This document shows, piece by piece, positions 34,900 through 44,916 of a stretch of DNA of 64,000 bases (positions are counted from its first letter, which is position 1; each line of letters begins with the position of its first letter). Both the position numbers and the translations under genes were made by a program. Source of the stretch: JAHRAW01 sp965243285 (GTDB lineage: Bacteria; Pseudomonadota; Gammaproteobacteria; Arenicellales; Poriferihabitantaceae); assembly GCA_965243285.1 (NCBI GenBank), contig OZ251537.1, positions 620,001 to 684,000 of the forward strand. The letters are read 5' to 3'. The notes under the pieces are model-generated. The model was not told where the DNA came from, did no database searches, and saw only the letters and a program-made list of their open reading frames with translations.

Positions 34900-35403
34900 G
34901 TGCGGGTGGATTTTTATGTGTTGGCGAGCGCCGAGTTGGCGGATAAGCAGCGCTACGCCTGCCTGCTGGCCAACAAAGCCTATGGTCAGGGGTTGACGGT
35001 GGCGATTCGCGCGGTCGATGGCGCGCAAAGCGACGCGCTGGATAAATTGTTGTGGACTTTTGCCGATAATAGTTTTGTGCCGCATATCGCCCATCGCGCT
35101 GGCGACGCGGCGGCGGATTGGGCGCGCTATGCGGTGCAGATAAGTTGTCCGGCAACGCAATCGACGCCCGAATCAGCCCCCGAATCGGCGCCAGAATCAG
35201 TGAATCCGGCACCCCAAACCAGCCCGGCGGATGTGTTGATTTCGCTCACCCCGGCGGTGGCGGCGGATTACGCTGAATTTGGCCGCATCGTCGAGCTGAT
35301 CATCGACCAAGCGGTGGACTTAGCCGCCGGTCGCGAGCGCTTTCGCGTTTATCGCCAGCACGGCATCGAGCCGCAAACCCACCCTATAAAACCGCCGGCG
35401 TGA
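34900..35403 (+). CDS. holC: DNA polymerase III subunit chi
   Basis: The clamp-loader accessory subunit that contacts SSB. Family residues are VDFYVLASAE at the start, LDKLLWTFADNSFVPH in the middle and PADVLISLTPAVAADYAEFGRIVEL near the end, as in E. coli HolC. No ATG is available; GTG at 34900 or 34876 fits best. A Ser/Pro/Glu insert (PESAPESAPES) comes from a 12-bp repeat at 35167-35202. The gene starts about 40 bp after pepA and ends 74 bp before valS, the usual order. Confidence 0.88.
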   Translation: MRVDFYVLASAELADKQRYACLLANKAYGQGLTVAIRAVDGAQSDALDKLLWTFADNSFVPHIAHRAGDAAADWARYAVQISCPATQSTPESAPESAPESVNPAPQTSPADVLISLTPAVAADYAEFGRIVELIIDQAVDLAAGRERFRVYRQHGIEPQTHPIKPPA

Positions 35404-35477
35404 CCCATTCGGCGACTGGTTAAACCACCAATTCGCCGCCGTTCAGTCCGCCGCCTAACTCGTCCGCCCCGCCGCCC

Positions 35478-38400
35478 ATGCCTCTGGATAAAACCTACGA
35501 CCCGCGTCGCATCGAATCGCGCTGGTATCAATTTTGGGAAAAGGCCGGCTATTTCGCCCCGGCCGACAGCGAGGCGCCGCCGTACTGCATCATGATTCCG
35601 CCGCCCAATGTCACCGGCACCTTGCACATGGGGCATGCCTTTCAGGATTTAATCATGGACGCGTTGATTCGCCATCAGCGCATGTTGGGGCGGCGCGCCT
35701 TGTGGCAGCCGGGCACCGACCACGCTGGCATCGCCACGCAAATGTTAGTGGAGCGCATGGCGGAGGCCGAGGGCAAAACCCGCCACGATTATGGACGCGA
35801 GAAATTCATCGATAAAATTTGGCAATGGAAGGCCGAATCCGGCAACGCCATTGCCGGCCAGTTGCGCCGCCTCGGCGCCTCGCCGGATTGGCAAAACGAG
35901 CGCTTCACCATGGATGCCGGGCTGTGCGAGGCGGTAAATCATGTGTTCGCGCAACTGCATGACGAGGGGCTGATTTATCGCGGCAAGCGCTTGGTGAATT
36001 GGGACCCAGTGCTGCATACCGCGTTATCCGACCTCGAGGTGTTATCCACCGAAGAGAGCGGGCAGATGTGGCGCATTCGCTACCCGCTGCTGGATTCGAG
36101 CGGTGCCCCGAGCGCCGAAGCGCCGTTAATTATCGCCACCACGCGCCCGGAAACTTTGCTCGGCGACAGCGCCGTGGCGGTGCACCCGCAAGACCCGCGC
36201 TATCGCGACCTGATCGGGCGGTATGTCGCCCTGCCGCTGAGCGGGCGGCGCATTGCGGTCATCGCCGATGACTATGTGGACCCGAAATTCGGCACCGGCT
36301 GCGTCAAAATCACCCCGGCGCACGACTTCAACGACTATCAGGTTTGGCAGCGCCACCGCGCCAGCGCTGCCATGACGCGGCAACCCTATGGCGGGCTGAT
36401 CAACATTTTCACCGCCGCCGCCGCCATCCGCGACAATACCGAGGCCGACCGCGAAGCCGGCGCGGAGTTGCCGGCAGCCTATGTGGGCCTCGCTCGATAT
36501 GCCGCGCGCGCCGCCATGGTGGCTGATTTGCGGACCCAAAATCTCATCGAAAAAATCTCGCCGCACCGCATGATGGTGCCGCGCGGCGATCGCTCCGGCG
36601 CGGTGCTCGAGCCGTACCTCACCGCTCAATGGTATGTGGATTTAACCCGTGAAAAACTCGCCGATGGTCGCCCCGGCGGCAAGGCCGCGATTGTAGACCC
36701 GGCGGTGGCGGCGGTGCGCGACGGGCGGGTGGAATTCGTGCCGCCGAACTGGAGCAAAACCTATTACCAGTGGCTGGATAATGTGGACGATTGGTGCATC
36801 TCGCGCCAAATTTGGTGGGGGCATCGCATTCCCGCTTGGTATGACGATGACGGCCATGTTTATGTGGGCAAAACGGAAGCCCATGCGCGCCAAAAACACG
36901 GCTTGGCGGCCGAGGTGGCGCTGCGTCAGGACGACGATGTACTCGACACTTGGTTCAGTTCGGCGCTGTGGCCGTTTTCCACCCTCGGCTGGCCGCAAAA
37001 AACCGCGCGCTTGCAAACCTTCTACCCCACCAGCGTGTTGGTCACTGGTTTTGACATCATCTTTTTCTGGGTGGCGCGCATGATTATGATGGGGGAAAAA
37101 TTCATGGGCGCGGCGCCGTTTCGCCAAGTTTACATTCACGGCTTGGTGCGCGATGCGCAAGGCCAAAAAATGTCGAAGTCCAAGGGCAATGTGTTAGACC
37201 CCATCGACCTCATAGACGGCATCGCGCTCGAGGCGTTGGTCAAAAAACGCACTGGCGGATTGTTGCGCCCCGAATCCGCGGCCGACATCGAAAAACAAAC
37301 CCGCCGCGATTATCCAAAGGGCATCGCGCCTTTCGGCGCCGATGCATTGCGCTTCACCTTCGCCGCCCTGGCTTCCACCGGCCGCGATGTAAATTTCGAC
37401 TTAGGGCGCATCGAGGGCTATCGCAACTTCTGCAATAAGTTATGGAACGCGGCGCGCTTTGTGTTGCTGCATTGCGAAGGAGATAGGGGTGGCGATAAGT
37501 TTATCGATAAACCTATCGATAAACATGTCGATAAACATGTCGATAAACACGCCGATAGTCATATCGATAACCCTAAGGAAAATAATATCGATACCCATGC
37601 TAACAACGCGGCCTCCCTCGCCGACCGCTGGATAGTTTCCACCTTGCAACGTAGCGAGCAAGGCGTGGCGCGCGCCATGGAAAACTATCGGCTCGACCTC
37701 GCCGCCAAGGAAATCTACGAATTAGTTTGGAATCATTATTGCGACTGGTATTTGGAACTCGCCAAACCGGCCCTACAAAACCGGCAAACCCCGCCGGCAA
37801 AATTGCGCGCCACCCGCGCCACCTTGGCAGGAACCATGGAAGCCATGCTGCGCCTGGCGCACCCCATCATGCCCTTCATCACCGAAGAGATTTGGCAAGC
37901 CATCGCGCCATTGACGCAGCGCGCGAATGCTCCGTCGGACAAAACACCAGACCGCGCCACCATCATGACTCAGGCATACCCTACGGCTGAGGCCGATAAA
38001 ATCGACCCGGCGGCCGAGCAAGAAATGGCGCAAGTGATGAATTTAGTCTTGGCGGTGCGCAAATTACGCGGCGAAAACAACATCTCCCCAGCCAAACCGG
38101 CCGCCATTTTCTTCATCCCCGCCGCCGACCCAGCCATCCAAACCGATTCATCCGAGCAGGCCGAGCAGGCCGCCCAGGCCGCCCAGGCCGCCGCCATACC
38201 GAACGGCGAATCCCTCGCCTACTTCCAAGCCCTCGCCAAAGCGGACTCCGTCACCATCCTGCCCCGCCACCAGTCGCCGCCGTCCGGCGCCATGGCCATG
38301 GTCGGGCACATCCAAATCATTCTGCCCTTAGATGGATTGAGCGACAGCGGCCAAGAAATCGCCCGCACCACCGCCGAACTCACCTCCCTAGCCGAGCAAA

Positions 38401-38549
38401 TAACCCGCACCGAAAACAAATTAGCCAATCAAAATTTCATCACCAAAGCCCCCGCCGCCATCGTCCAAAAAGAACAAACCCGCTTAGCCGACCTACAAAC
38501 CACCCACACCAAACTAACCACCCGCCTACAACATTTACAGTCGCAATAA
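35478..38549 (+). CDS. valS: Valine-tRNA ligase
   Basis: A 1023-residue class Ia synthetase that charges tRNA-Val and edits Thr. HMGH is at residues 50-53, KMSKS at 564-568, and the C-terminal coiled coil (LAEQITRTENKLANQNFITK) is present. Between catalytic and anticodon domains, residues about 673-712 form a low-complexity insert of (I/V)DKH units encoded by a 12-bp tandem repeat (37495-37612). A second, Gln/Ala-rich stretch (EQAEQAAQAAQ) lies near residue 893. E. coli ValS is 951 residues. The frame is intact throughout, and the catalytic core is untouched. Confidence 0.96.
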   Translation: MPLDKTYDPRRIESRWYQFWEKAGYFAPADSEAPPYCIMIPPPNVTGTLHMGHAFQDLIMDALIRHQRMLGRRALWQPGTDHAGIATQMLVERMAEAEGKTRHDYGREKFIDKIWQWKAESGNAIAGQLRRLGASPDWQNERFTMDAGLCEAVNHVFAQLHDEGLIYRGKRLVNWDPVLHTALSDLEVLSTEESGQMWRIRYPLLDSSGAPSAEAPLIIATTRPETLLGDSAVAVHPQDPRYRDLIGRYVALPLSGRRIAVIADDYVDPKFGTGCVKITPAHDFNDYQVWQRHRASAAMTRQPYGGLINIFTAAAAIRDNTEADREAGAELPAAYVGLARYAARAAMVADLRTQNLIEKISPHRMMVPRGDRSGAVLEPYLTAQWYVDLTREKLADGRPGGKAAIVDPAVAAVRDGRVEFVPPNWSKTYYQWLDNVDDWCISRQIWWGHRIPAWYDDDGHVYVGKTEAHARQKHGLAAEVALRQDDDVLDTWFSSALWPFSTLGWPQKTARLQTFYPTSVLVTGFDIIFFWVARMIMMGEKFMGAAPFRQVYIHGLVRDAQGQKMSKSKGNVLDPIDLIDGIALEALVKKRTGGLLRPESAADIEKQTRRDYPKGIAPFGADALRFTFAALASTGRDVNFDLGRIEGYRNFCNKLWNAARFVLLHCEGDRGGDKFIDKPIDKHVDKHVDKHADSHIDNPKENNIDTHANNAASLADRWIVSTLQRSEQGVARAMENYRLDLAAKEIYELVWNHYCDWYLELAKPALQNRQTPPAKLRATRATLAGTMEAMLRLAHPIMPFITEEIWQAIAPLTQRANAPSDKTPDRATIMTQAYPTAEADKIDPAAEQEMAQVMNLVLAVRKLRGENNISPAKPAAIFFIPAADPAIQTDSSEQAEQAAQAAQAAAIPNGESLAYFQALAKADSVTILPRHQSPPSGAMAMVGHIQIILPLDGLSDSGQEIARTTAELTSLAEQITRTENKLANQNFITKAPAAIVQKEQTRLADLQTTHTKLTTRLQHLQSQ
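37495..37612. repeat. 12-bp in-frame minisatellite inside valS
   Basis: Consecutive 12-bp units of the type RTCGATAAACAT encode IDKP, IDKH, VDKH, VDKH, ADSH, IDNP and similar. Early units are near-exact and later ones have drifted. Each addition keeps the reading frame. Confidence 0.9.
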
Positions 38550-38640
38550 TTTTAATGTAAAGCCATAAAGTGGGGGACTATAATTTAATGACACAACGCA
38601 ATTTTTATAGGGTGTTTATGTGTTGTGATTTATGTTGTTG

Positions 38641-39960
38641 TTATGGGCGGTTGGGCTTGGGTGTCAAGTGGCGGAGGGCTCGGCGGGTGTCTAACAATAG
38701 CGGGGCGTGGGCGGCGATTAGGGGGTAGTCGAATTTGTCGTGGTCGGTGCAGAGGATGGCTAAATCGGTGTGGGTTAATAATTCTTGCGTCACGGTTTGG
38801 CTGCGCATGTCGAAGTGGTAATGCCGCAGTTTGCCGAGACGTGGCACATGCGGATCGCAGTAGGTGACATCGGCGCCTTGGGCGAGCAGTAGGTCGATGA
38901 TTTTTAGCGCCGGGGATTCGCGCATGTCGTCTACATTTTTTTTATAGGCGACGCCGAGGATGAGAATCGATGCGCCGGCGACGGATTTGCTTGCCCCATT
39001 CAACAGCGCCACGGCTTTATGTACATACCAGGCCGGCATGTTGGCGTTTACCTCGCCGGCCAATTCGATGAAGCGGGAGTTTACACCGTATTCTTTCGCC
39101 TTCCAAGTTAAATAAAACGGGTCGATGGGCAAGCAATGGCCGCCGAGGCCAGGCCCCGGATAAAACGGCGTGTAGCCGAATGGTTTGGTGGCGGCGGCAT
39201 CGATAATTTCATGCAGGTCTAATGCCATTTTATCGGCCAACAACTGCAGTTCATTGACCAAACCGATGTTCACGGCGCGGTAGATGTTCTCCAGCAGTTT
39301 GGTCATCTCCGCCGCTTGGGTTGAACTCACCAACACCACGCGGTCCACCGCCATGCCATACAACGCCGCGCCGACTTCCAAACACGCCGCGCTGTGTCCG
39401 CCGCATATTTTGGGAATGGTGCGGGTGTTGAAATCGGCGTTGCCGGGGTCTTCGCGCTCCGGCGAATAAACCAAAAACACCTCCTCGCCCACCGCCCACC
39501 CTTGGGCTTGGATGCGCGGCAGCAATTCCTCCTCGGTGGTGCCGGGGTAGGTGGTACTTTCCAGCGACACCACATGGCCGGCGCGCAAATGCGGCGCAAT
39601 GCCGGCCATGGTGGCGGTGATATAACTCAAATCCGGCTCTTGATGTTTACCTAACGGAGTCGGCACGCAGATGATCAGCGCATCGGCATGCACGGTTTGC
39701 GCGTAGTCGGCGGTGGCGGTGAATCCAGCGGCCGCGGCGCGTTTGATTTCCGCATGCGCGATGCGCTCGATGTAACTTTGCCCGGCGTTTAGCGCGCGCA
39801 CTTTATCGGCATCGACATCAAAACCGATTACCCGAAAACCGACCTCGGCGAAGCGCAGCGCCAGCGGCAGCCCCACATAACCTAATCCATAGACCGCGAC
39901 CACCGCATGGCGCGCGCGGATTTTCTCCAGCAATTGTTGGCCGATGGCGGCGGATTTCAT
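38641..39960 (-). CDS. Nucleotide-sugar 6-dehydrogenase (UDP-GlcNAc/UDP-glucose type)
   Basis: A 439-residue dehydrogenase oxidising a UDP-hexose at C6. It has the NAD motif VAVYGLGYVGLPLA, the signature SLESTTYPGTTEE and the catalytic Cys in GGHCLPIDPFYLTWKAKEYG, a form common in WbpA-type UDP-N-acetylglucosamine dehydrogenases. It lies 4 bp after the epimerase gene and probably shares its transcript. Together they point to an acidic surface sugar (O-antigen or capsule). No glycosyltransferases are in the window. Confidence 0.88.
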   Translation of the reverse strand: MKSAAIGQQLLEKIRARHAVVAVYGLGYVGLPLALRFAEVGFRVIGFDVDADKVRALNAGQSYIERIAHAEIKRAAAAGFTATADYAQTVHADALIICVPTPLGKHQEPDLSYITATMAGIAPHLRAGHVVSLESTTYPGTTEEELLPRIQAQGWAVGEEVFLVYSPEREDPGNADFNTRTIPKICGGHSAACLEVGAALYGMAVDRVVLVSSTQAAEMTKLLENIYRAVNIGLVNELQLLADKMALDLHEIIDAAATKPFGYTPFYPGPGLGGHCLPIDPFYLTWKAKEYGVNSRFIELAGEVNANMPAWYVHKAVALLNGASKSVAGASILILGVAYKKNVDDMRESPALKIIDLLLAQGADVTYCDPHVPRLGKLRHYHFDMRSQTVTQELLTHTDLAILCTDHDKFDYPLIAAHAPLLLDTRRALRHLTPKPNRP

Positions 39961-39964
39961 GCGC

Positions 39965-41017
39965 TTATGCGGGCGGCGATGGCGCCGATGGTGGCGCGGC
40001 GATGGCGTAATACTCGCGATACCAGGCCGCGAAGGCGGTCAAGCCGTCGGCTATGCAAGTGCGCGGCTGAAAATCGATAGCATCGATTAGCGCCCGCGCA
40101 TCGGCGGTGGTGGCGGCGACATCGCCGGCCTGCATGGGCAGCATGTCATAGCGCGCGGTGATGCCGAGGGCTTTTTCCAGTGCGTGGATATAATCCATCA
40201 AAGCGACGCCGGCGCCGCAACCGATGTTGTATAACCGAAAGGTTGCATCGCTGATGGAGGGTTTTGGCGCTTGTGCGTCGTACGATGCATGCGCGGCGGC
40301 GGGTTTTTCCAACACGCGCACCACGGCTTCGATCACATCATCGATATAGGTGAAATCGCGCGCCATGTCGCCATGGTTATAAACCGGAATCGGCTGCCCG
40401 CGCAGCATTAAATCAGCAAACTTAAAGAACGCCATGTCGGGTCGACCCCAGGGGCCATAGACGGTGAAAAACCGCAAGCCGGTGCACGGCAAGCGATATA
40501 AATGCGCATAGGCATGCGCCATCATCTCGTTGGATTTTTTGGTGGCGGCGTATAGCGATAGCGGGTGGTCCACCGCGTCATCTTCGCCATAGGGCAAGCG
40601 CGCATTGCCGCCGTATACCGAACTGCTGGAGGCATACGCCAAATGTCCGACGCCCGCGCTTCGGCAGCCCTCCAAAATGTTGCCGAAACCGAGCAAATTA
40701 GCATCGATATACGCAGCCGGATTTTCCAATGAATAACGCACCCCAGCCTGCGCCGCCAGGTGCACAACCACGCCAAATTTACGCCGCGCAAACAGCGCCG
40801 CCATAGCGCCACGGTCGGCCACATCCAGACGCTCGAACGCAAACTCACATCCATCGCGCGCCCGCGCTTGCAACCGCGCCAGCCGCGCTTCCTTCAAACT
40901 AACCGCGTAATAATCACTCAAATTATCGAGCGCGAACACGCTATGCCCGTCATCCAACAACCGATGACACAACGCCGCCCCAATAAAGCCGGCGCCGCCG
41001 GTGACTAGAATGTTCAT
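39965..41017 (-). CDS. NAD-dependent UDP-sugar epimerase (UDP-glucuronate 4-epimerase-like)
   Basis: A 350-residue extended short-chain dehydrogenase. The NAD motif GGAGFIG is at residues 7-13; the active site is SSSSVYGG followed by the YAATKKSNE Tyr-Lys pair. The pattern VHLAAQAGVRYSLENPAAYI and RDFTYIDDVIEAVVRVLEKP is typical of UDP-glucuronate 4-epimerases (LpsL/Cap1J-like). It precedes the dehydrogenase by 4 bp, so substrate may pass from one to the other. Exact sugar is inferred. Confidence 0.86.
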   Translation of the reverse strand: MNILVTGGAGFIGAALCHRLLDDGHSVFALDNLSDYYAVSLKEARLARLQARARDGCEFAFERLDVADRGAMAALFARRKFGVVVHLAAQAGVRYSLENPAAYIDANLLGFGNILEGCRSAGVGHLAYASSSSVYGGNARLPYGEDDAVDHPLSLYAATKKSNEMMAHAYAHLYRLPCTGLRFFTVYGPWGRPDMAFFKFADLMLRGQPIPVYNHGDMARDFTYIDDVIEAVVRVLEKPAAAHASYDAQAPKPSISDATFRLYNIGCGAGVALMDYIHALEKALGITARYDMLPMQAGDVAATTADARALIDAIDFQPRTCIADGLTAFAAWYREYYAIAAPPSAPSPPA

Positions 41018-41073
41018 AGGTGAGTATGGTTGCCGCCGCTAGTTTTGGGAAAACAAAATATTAGCATCGATGT

Positions 41074-41844
41074 TTATGACTTCATTCTTTGTTTAGCTAT
41101 TTTTACATAATCCATGCTTTTATCGATTCCTATCCACCGACGGCTATATTTTTTGGCGACATAAGTTGTTGTGCCACTGCCCAAAAATGGATCAAGAACA
41201 ATATCACCTTCATTTGAGCTGGCTAAAATAATTCTTTTTAACATCTCTTCGGGCTTTTGTGTCGGGTGAAGCGTTTTTCCATCACTACCGACCAACCTCT
41301 CCTTTCCTTGAACCAAAGGCATCCTCCATGAATCGCGCATCTGTTTAGGGCTTCCATCTTTTTGTCGTTCAGGATTTATATCCTTTACTTCTTCATAGTT
41401 AAAAGTCCAGCCATTTTTTTTCACAGCCCAAATAACAAACTCGGTGGAATGTGTAAAAACCCGCCTAGTCATATTCGGCATGGCGTTTGTTTTGCACCAA
41501 GTGATGATATTATTTACTTTGTAGCTTAATTGCTTAATAACGGCCATAACCTCGCCAATATTGTGATAACTGCAAGCAACATATATTGAGCCAGTTTTTT
41601 TTAATACTCTATCGCAAGCATTAATCCATTGTTGGGTGAATTCTATATATTCAGACGAGGACATGCGGTCCCACTTTTCATTAACCATATACCAATCGCC
41701 GCCGGTTTTGTTTCCTTCCCATTTCAAACCATTGCCCGATAAATTGTACGGCGGGTCGGCAAATATGAGGTCAATAGATTGCGTGTCGATCTTCGTATTG
41801 ACTATTTTAATGCAATCGCCACGGTAAATAATATTTGTTTTCAT
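41074..41844 (-). CDS. DNA N6-adenine methyltransferase (beta class) of the AlwI-like system
   Basis: A 256-residue enzyme with DPPY at residues 30-33 and a late SAM motif, IVLDPFLGSGTT, giving beta-class order. HPTQKPEEML is typical. The gene is AT-rich, unlike its surroundings, and its start overlaps the end of the nuclease gene by 4 bp (ATGA-type). With the D12-type methyltransferase at 43680 it probably protects the two strands of an asymmetric site. The target sequence is inferred only from the nuclease family. Confidence 0.88.
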   Translation of the reverse strand: MKTNIIYRGDCIKIVNTKIDTQSIDLIFADPPYNLSGNGLKWEGNKTGGDWYMVNEKWDRMSSSEYIEFTQQWINACDRVLKKTGSIYVACSYHNIGEVMAVIKQLSYKVNNIITWCKTNAMPNMTRRVFTHSTEFVIWAVKKNGWTFNYEEVKDINPERQKDGSPKQMRDSWRMPLVQGKERLVGSDGKTLHPTQKPEEMLKRIILASSNEGDIVLDPFLGSGTTTYVAKKYSRRWIGIDKSMDYVKIAKQRMKS

Positions 41845-43670
41845 GCCGCTATTTTCGAAATAAGTCGGTTATGCCAAAGTAAAATAATATTTGGGATGTC
41901 TTGTAGCCATTCAACAGAATTATCCAATGAATAAGAAGAATTTAATATTCCATCATACAAACGGAAAAGATCGGTATGCTTTAGATGAATATTCTTATGC
42001 TTTAATATAAGCAATGTATTCATAATTGAAATAAAATTTTCAATTGTCAACGGAATAATTTTTTGCTGGCGCCCCTCGTAGCCGTATTTTATTGCACCCC
42101 AAAAAGTGTTAATGGTATCTCGATGCAATAATGGAGCAATAAATAAACAATACGACGGTTTGTTTGAATTTTGACTTTCAAAATCTCTTAAATGCCGCAT
42201 TACTGGTTGCCCTTCATTGTACCACTGATCTCTATTTTTCAGCATAGTAACTTCGCAAATAAAATTAAAGTTTTTATAAAAACATACAATATCCGGCATG
42301 TTTGCTGGGGCAGTGAATGTAGGTTCATTGTCATCGCCAATAGGGTAATTTGGTTTTATTTCCATTGCATCATTGAGTGCGCGCAAACCAAGGGTTAACA
42401 ATTTTTCTAGCATTATTGGGCGATTAGGAAAGGTGAAAATTTTTTGAAGATTGCGAATGCATAACTCAATTTTATCAACATTTTGAGCATCCATATAATC
42501 TACGTGTTCCTGCAATTTTTTTCTGCGGTCGCGCAATTCTTCGACATAGTGCTTTAATATATTTATGTCCATGGAAAGGTAATTTCCATATTTGGAATTT
42601 TTTATTGAAAAATTAATTTCTTCAGCAATTTTCTCAAATATTTCAATATATTTTGCTTTTGTTTCCCAAGGAAGTTGCGGCTGTGCCACATCAGAAATGT
42701 AGTCTATGTACTTCTGCTTTGATTCAAATGGATCTGACTGGGCGGTGTCAAAATTAATCAGAGATTGGATTTCGATTGATCTTCTTTTCTCTAAATCAAC
42801 ATATCGCCCATTTCCTCGAATAAAAATAAGATTGGTTAATCTAAAATAACGAATCGCATTGTCACCATAATCCCTTAAATTATTTATGGATGTTTTCAAT
42901 TTTTCAGGATTTTTTTCTTCAAAAAATTCACTTGCGAATTTCTGCTGGCAGGCGAGAAAAATTTCTTCATGGTCGCGGCTTTTTGAGCGCTGTCGCAACA
43001 ACCGCAAATCAACAATTTTTTGTGCTTGTTCATCTATATTCCTGAAATTCACCAGTGTTGGGACAAATAGGATGAATTCATTTGCGGATAATCCAACCGG
43101 ATTGTTGCCGAGACCCTCCCATTTTGTGTTTACAGTATGTATTAGATGCAAGGTGGCAATAAATGGCTTTACATCATAACCAGCATCCAAACTATAGTTG
43201 CCAACATTGGGGTTTGGGAGTTGCCATTTAATAAAAATTCGGAAAAAAATATCCCCTAGGTTATAGTCATCGGCGAGAAAATTAGTACTAAAAGCAGTTG
43301 CGCGTAAAATGCCATCGTCTAGATAGACGAAGCCAAATTTTTTGAAAGGATTAAGAGATTGCCGCCCGCGCATGGCCGGGTCGGTATAACATTTAGCATC
43401 AAAAATTTCTCTGGCTTTTTCAAATGTTAAATTTTGCGAAAAATCAGTAAAAACTTTTCGATGTTCATTTGACAAATCACTCAAAAATTGACTAGAAAAA
43501 CCGCCCTCATCAGTATGTCCGTATAATCTATGTTGAATCAGTCGAATTTGGAAATTCTCTTGATTTTTGTTTGTCCATGGAACGCCATCGAAGTTATCCA
43601 CAAGCACGCGCAACTGATCGCGCAGTCTGTATGGACTTCTCGTTGTGGTTGTTATCGACCAAGGTTTCAT
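41841..43670 (-). CDS. AlwI-family type IIS restriction endonuclease
   Basis: A 609-residue nuclease. The N-terminus KPWSITTTTRSPYRLRDQL, followed by ENFQIRLIQHRLYG, is characteristic of the AlwI family, whose known members recognise GGATC-like asymmetric sites. In the C-terminal third, the segment MPDIVCFYKNFNF leading to FICEVTML fits a metal-binding nuclease core, with Asp and Glu but Thr in place of the usual Lys. It is strongly AT-rich and lies between two methyltransferase genes, with a 9-bp gap upstream and a 4-bp overlap downstream, forming one restriction-modification operon. Confidence 0.82.
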   Translation of the reverse strand: MKPWSITTTTRSPYRLRDQLRVLVDNFDGVPWTNKNQENFQIRLIQHRLYGHTDEGGFSSQFLSDLSNEHRKVFTDFSQNLTFEKAREIFDAKCYTDPAMRGRQSLNPFKKFGFVYLDDGILRATAFSTNFLADDYNLGDIFFRIFIKWQLPNPNVGNYSLDAGYDVKPFIATLHLIHTVNTKWEGLGNNPVGLSANEFILFVPTLVNFRNIDEQAQKIVDLRLLRQRSKSRDHEEIFLACQQKFASEFFEEKNPEKLKTSINNLRDYGDNAIRYFRLTNLIFIRGNGRYVDLEKRRSIEIQSLINFDTAQSDPFESKQKYIDYISDVAQPQLPWETKAKYIEIFEKIAEEINFSIKNSKYGNYLSMDINILKHYVEELRDRRKKLQEHVDYMDAQNVDKIELCIRNLQKIFTFPNRPIMLEKLLTLGLRALNDAMEIKPNYPIGDDNEPTFTAPANMPDIVCFYKNFNFICEVTMLKNRDQWYNEGQPVMRHLRDFESQNSNKPSYCLFIAPLLHRDTINTFWGAIKYGYEGRQQKIIPLTIENFISIMNTLLILKHKNIHLKHTDLFRLYDGILNSSYSLDNSVEWLQDIPNIILLWHNRLISKIAA

Positions 43671-43679
43671 TGGTTTTGG

Positions 43680-44879
43680 CTATTGTATAACTTGACAATA
43701 GAAAATGCGTTCCACATTATTTCCGCCATGGCTTTTCCCGGTTGTAAATGTTTGGTATTTTTTTTCAAATATATCTACTACTCCCTTTTTTTTGAGTGAT
43801 TGCAAAATATCATCATCATTTATTCGGGCGTTAGATCTACTGTTTTTTGATTTTCCAGTATTGTTGTAGGAAAGCAAAATATGCTTGCAGTCTGCATCAT
43901 GGATTAAGGAAGTGAGGGCATGCGTGGCGGCTTTTACGCAATACTGGCTTTTGATATGGGCGCGATTCATTTTTTTGCTGAGGCCAAAAACATCGGGCTT
44001 TTTCCACTGGGCTAAATTTTCTAGCACATGGTAAGTGTCGGAATATTGTCGAGAATTATAGGGCGGATCGATATACAAAACATCGCAATGAATTTTTCTA
44101 ATGAGTGTATTGGCGTTTTCCTTATAAACCACATTGTTTTTATTGTGCGAATACGCAATATCAGGAAGCAATAAATTTAATGGCTGCAACATATCTAATT
44201 TTTTGCGGAAAGCATCATAGTGCCCAACCGTATTCGCCACTTTATCGGCGGCGTAAATTAATGAGCAAATTAAAATATTTTTCTCGTTTTCGGTTTCTCC
44301 AATGGCATCGATTTCTTCTCGAATGGCGCCGATTTTTGCTGCGTTTTCTTCTGAAAAATAGGTGCCGCCAAAATTATTGGAAAAATAGTTTTCTGTATGA
44401 TTTTGCATGGCATTTAGGTAGCGTATTTTTTCATCGACAAGTTTTTCTATATCATGATTTATGCCTAAAAAAGTTTGCAGGCAGACATAATTGGCGGATA
44501 GAAAATCATTCGAAATGATTTTCATTTTTTCATTATTGAATCGCTTGCCCACTACGCCTGTTCCAGCGAAGATGTCGCAAACAGATTGGGCTGATTTACA
44601 TTTTTCAGAGACTATATCTTCAATAAAACCTAGTAATTTATATTTGTTGCCTAAATATCTTCTGTTTTGCATGCGGAAAAATTTTGTTTTTGTTTTTTTG
44701 CTAGGTACTTGGGTGGATGCATTGACAATTCCCATAATATCAAGAGTGGATTGTTGGTTTTTATCGGCAATGCGATGGCTGTGGTCGCCCCCATTGTGGC
44801 GATATAGATTGTCGATATCAAGAGTATTCTCTTCATGGAATTCAGCTTCGAATATTTTGGAGCATTTTTTCATGACCAT
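43680..44879 (-). CDS. D12-class DNA adenine methyltransferase of the AlwI-like system
   Basis: A 399-residue alpha-class N6-adenine methyltransferase, first gene of the AlwI-like operon. From the Met at 44672, MQNRRYLGNKYKLLGFIEDI gives the family start; DIFAGTG at residues 102-108 binds SAM and IDPPYNSRQY is the catalytic motif near residue 271. The first 69 residues before that Met have no recognisable match, so translation may instead start at 44672. It ends LSYNNTGKSKNSRSN and a short C-terminal strand. AT-rich composition suggests transfer together with its partners. Confidence 0.86.
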   Translation of the reverse strand: MVMKKCSKIFEAEFHEENTLDIDNLYRHNGGDHSHRIADKNQQSTLDIMGIVNASTQVPSKKTKTKFFRMQNRRYLGNKYKLLGFIEDIVSEKCKSAQSVCDIFAGTGVVGKRFNNEKMKIISNDFLSANYVCLQTFLGINHDIEKLVDEKIRYLNAMQNHTENYFSNNFGGTYFSEENAAKIGAIREEIDAIGETENEKNILICSLIYAADKVANTVGHYDAFRKKLDMLQPLNLLLPDIAYSHNKNNVVYKENANTLIRKIHCDVLYIDPPYNSRQYSDTYHVLENLAQWKKPDVFGLSKKMNRAHIKSQYCVKAATHALTSLIHDADCKHILLSYNNTGKSKNSRSNARINDDDILQSLKKKGVVDIFEKKYQTFTTGKSHGGNNVERIFYCQVIQ

Positions 44880-44916
44880 AGCCCTCCCATTAGTAACATG
44901 AAATTCCTGCCAACAC

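Noticed and set aside
38550..38640. TATAAT at 38578 as the promoter of a small RNA between valS and the sugar dehydrogenase gene
   Set aside because: No acceptable -35 box and no terminator downstream on the plus strand.
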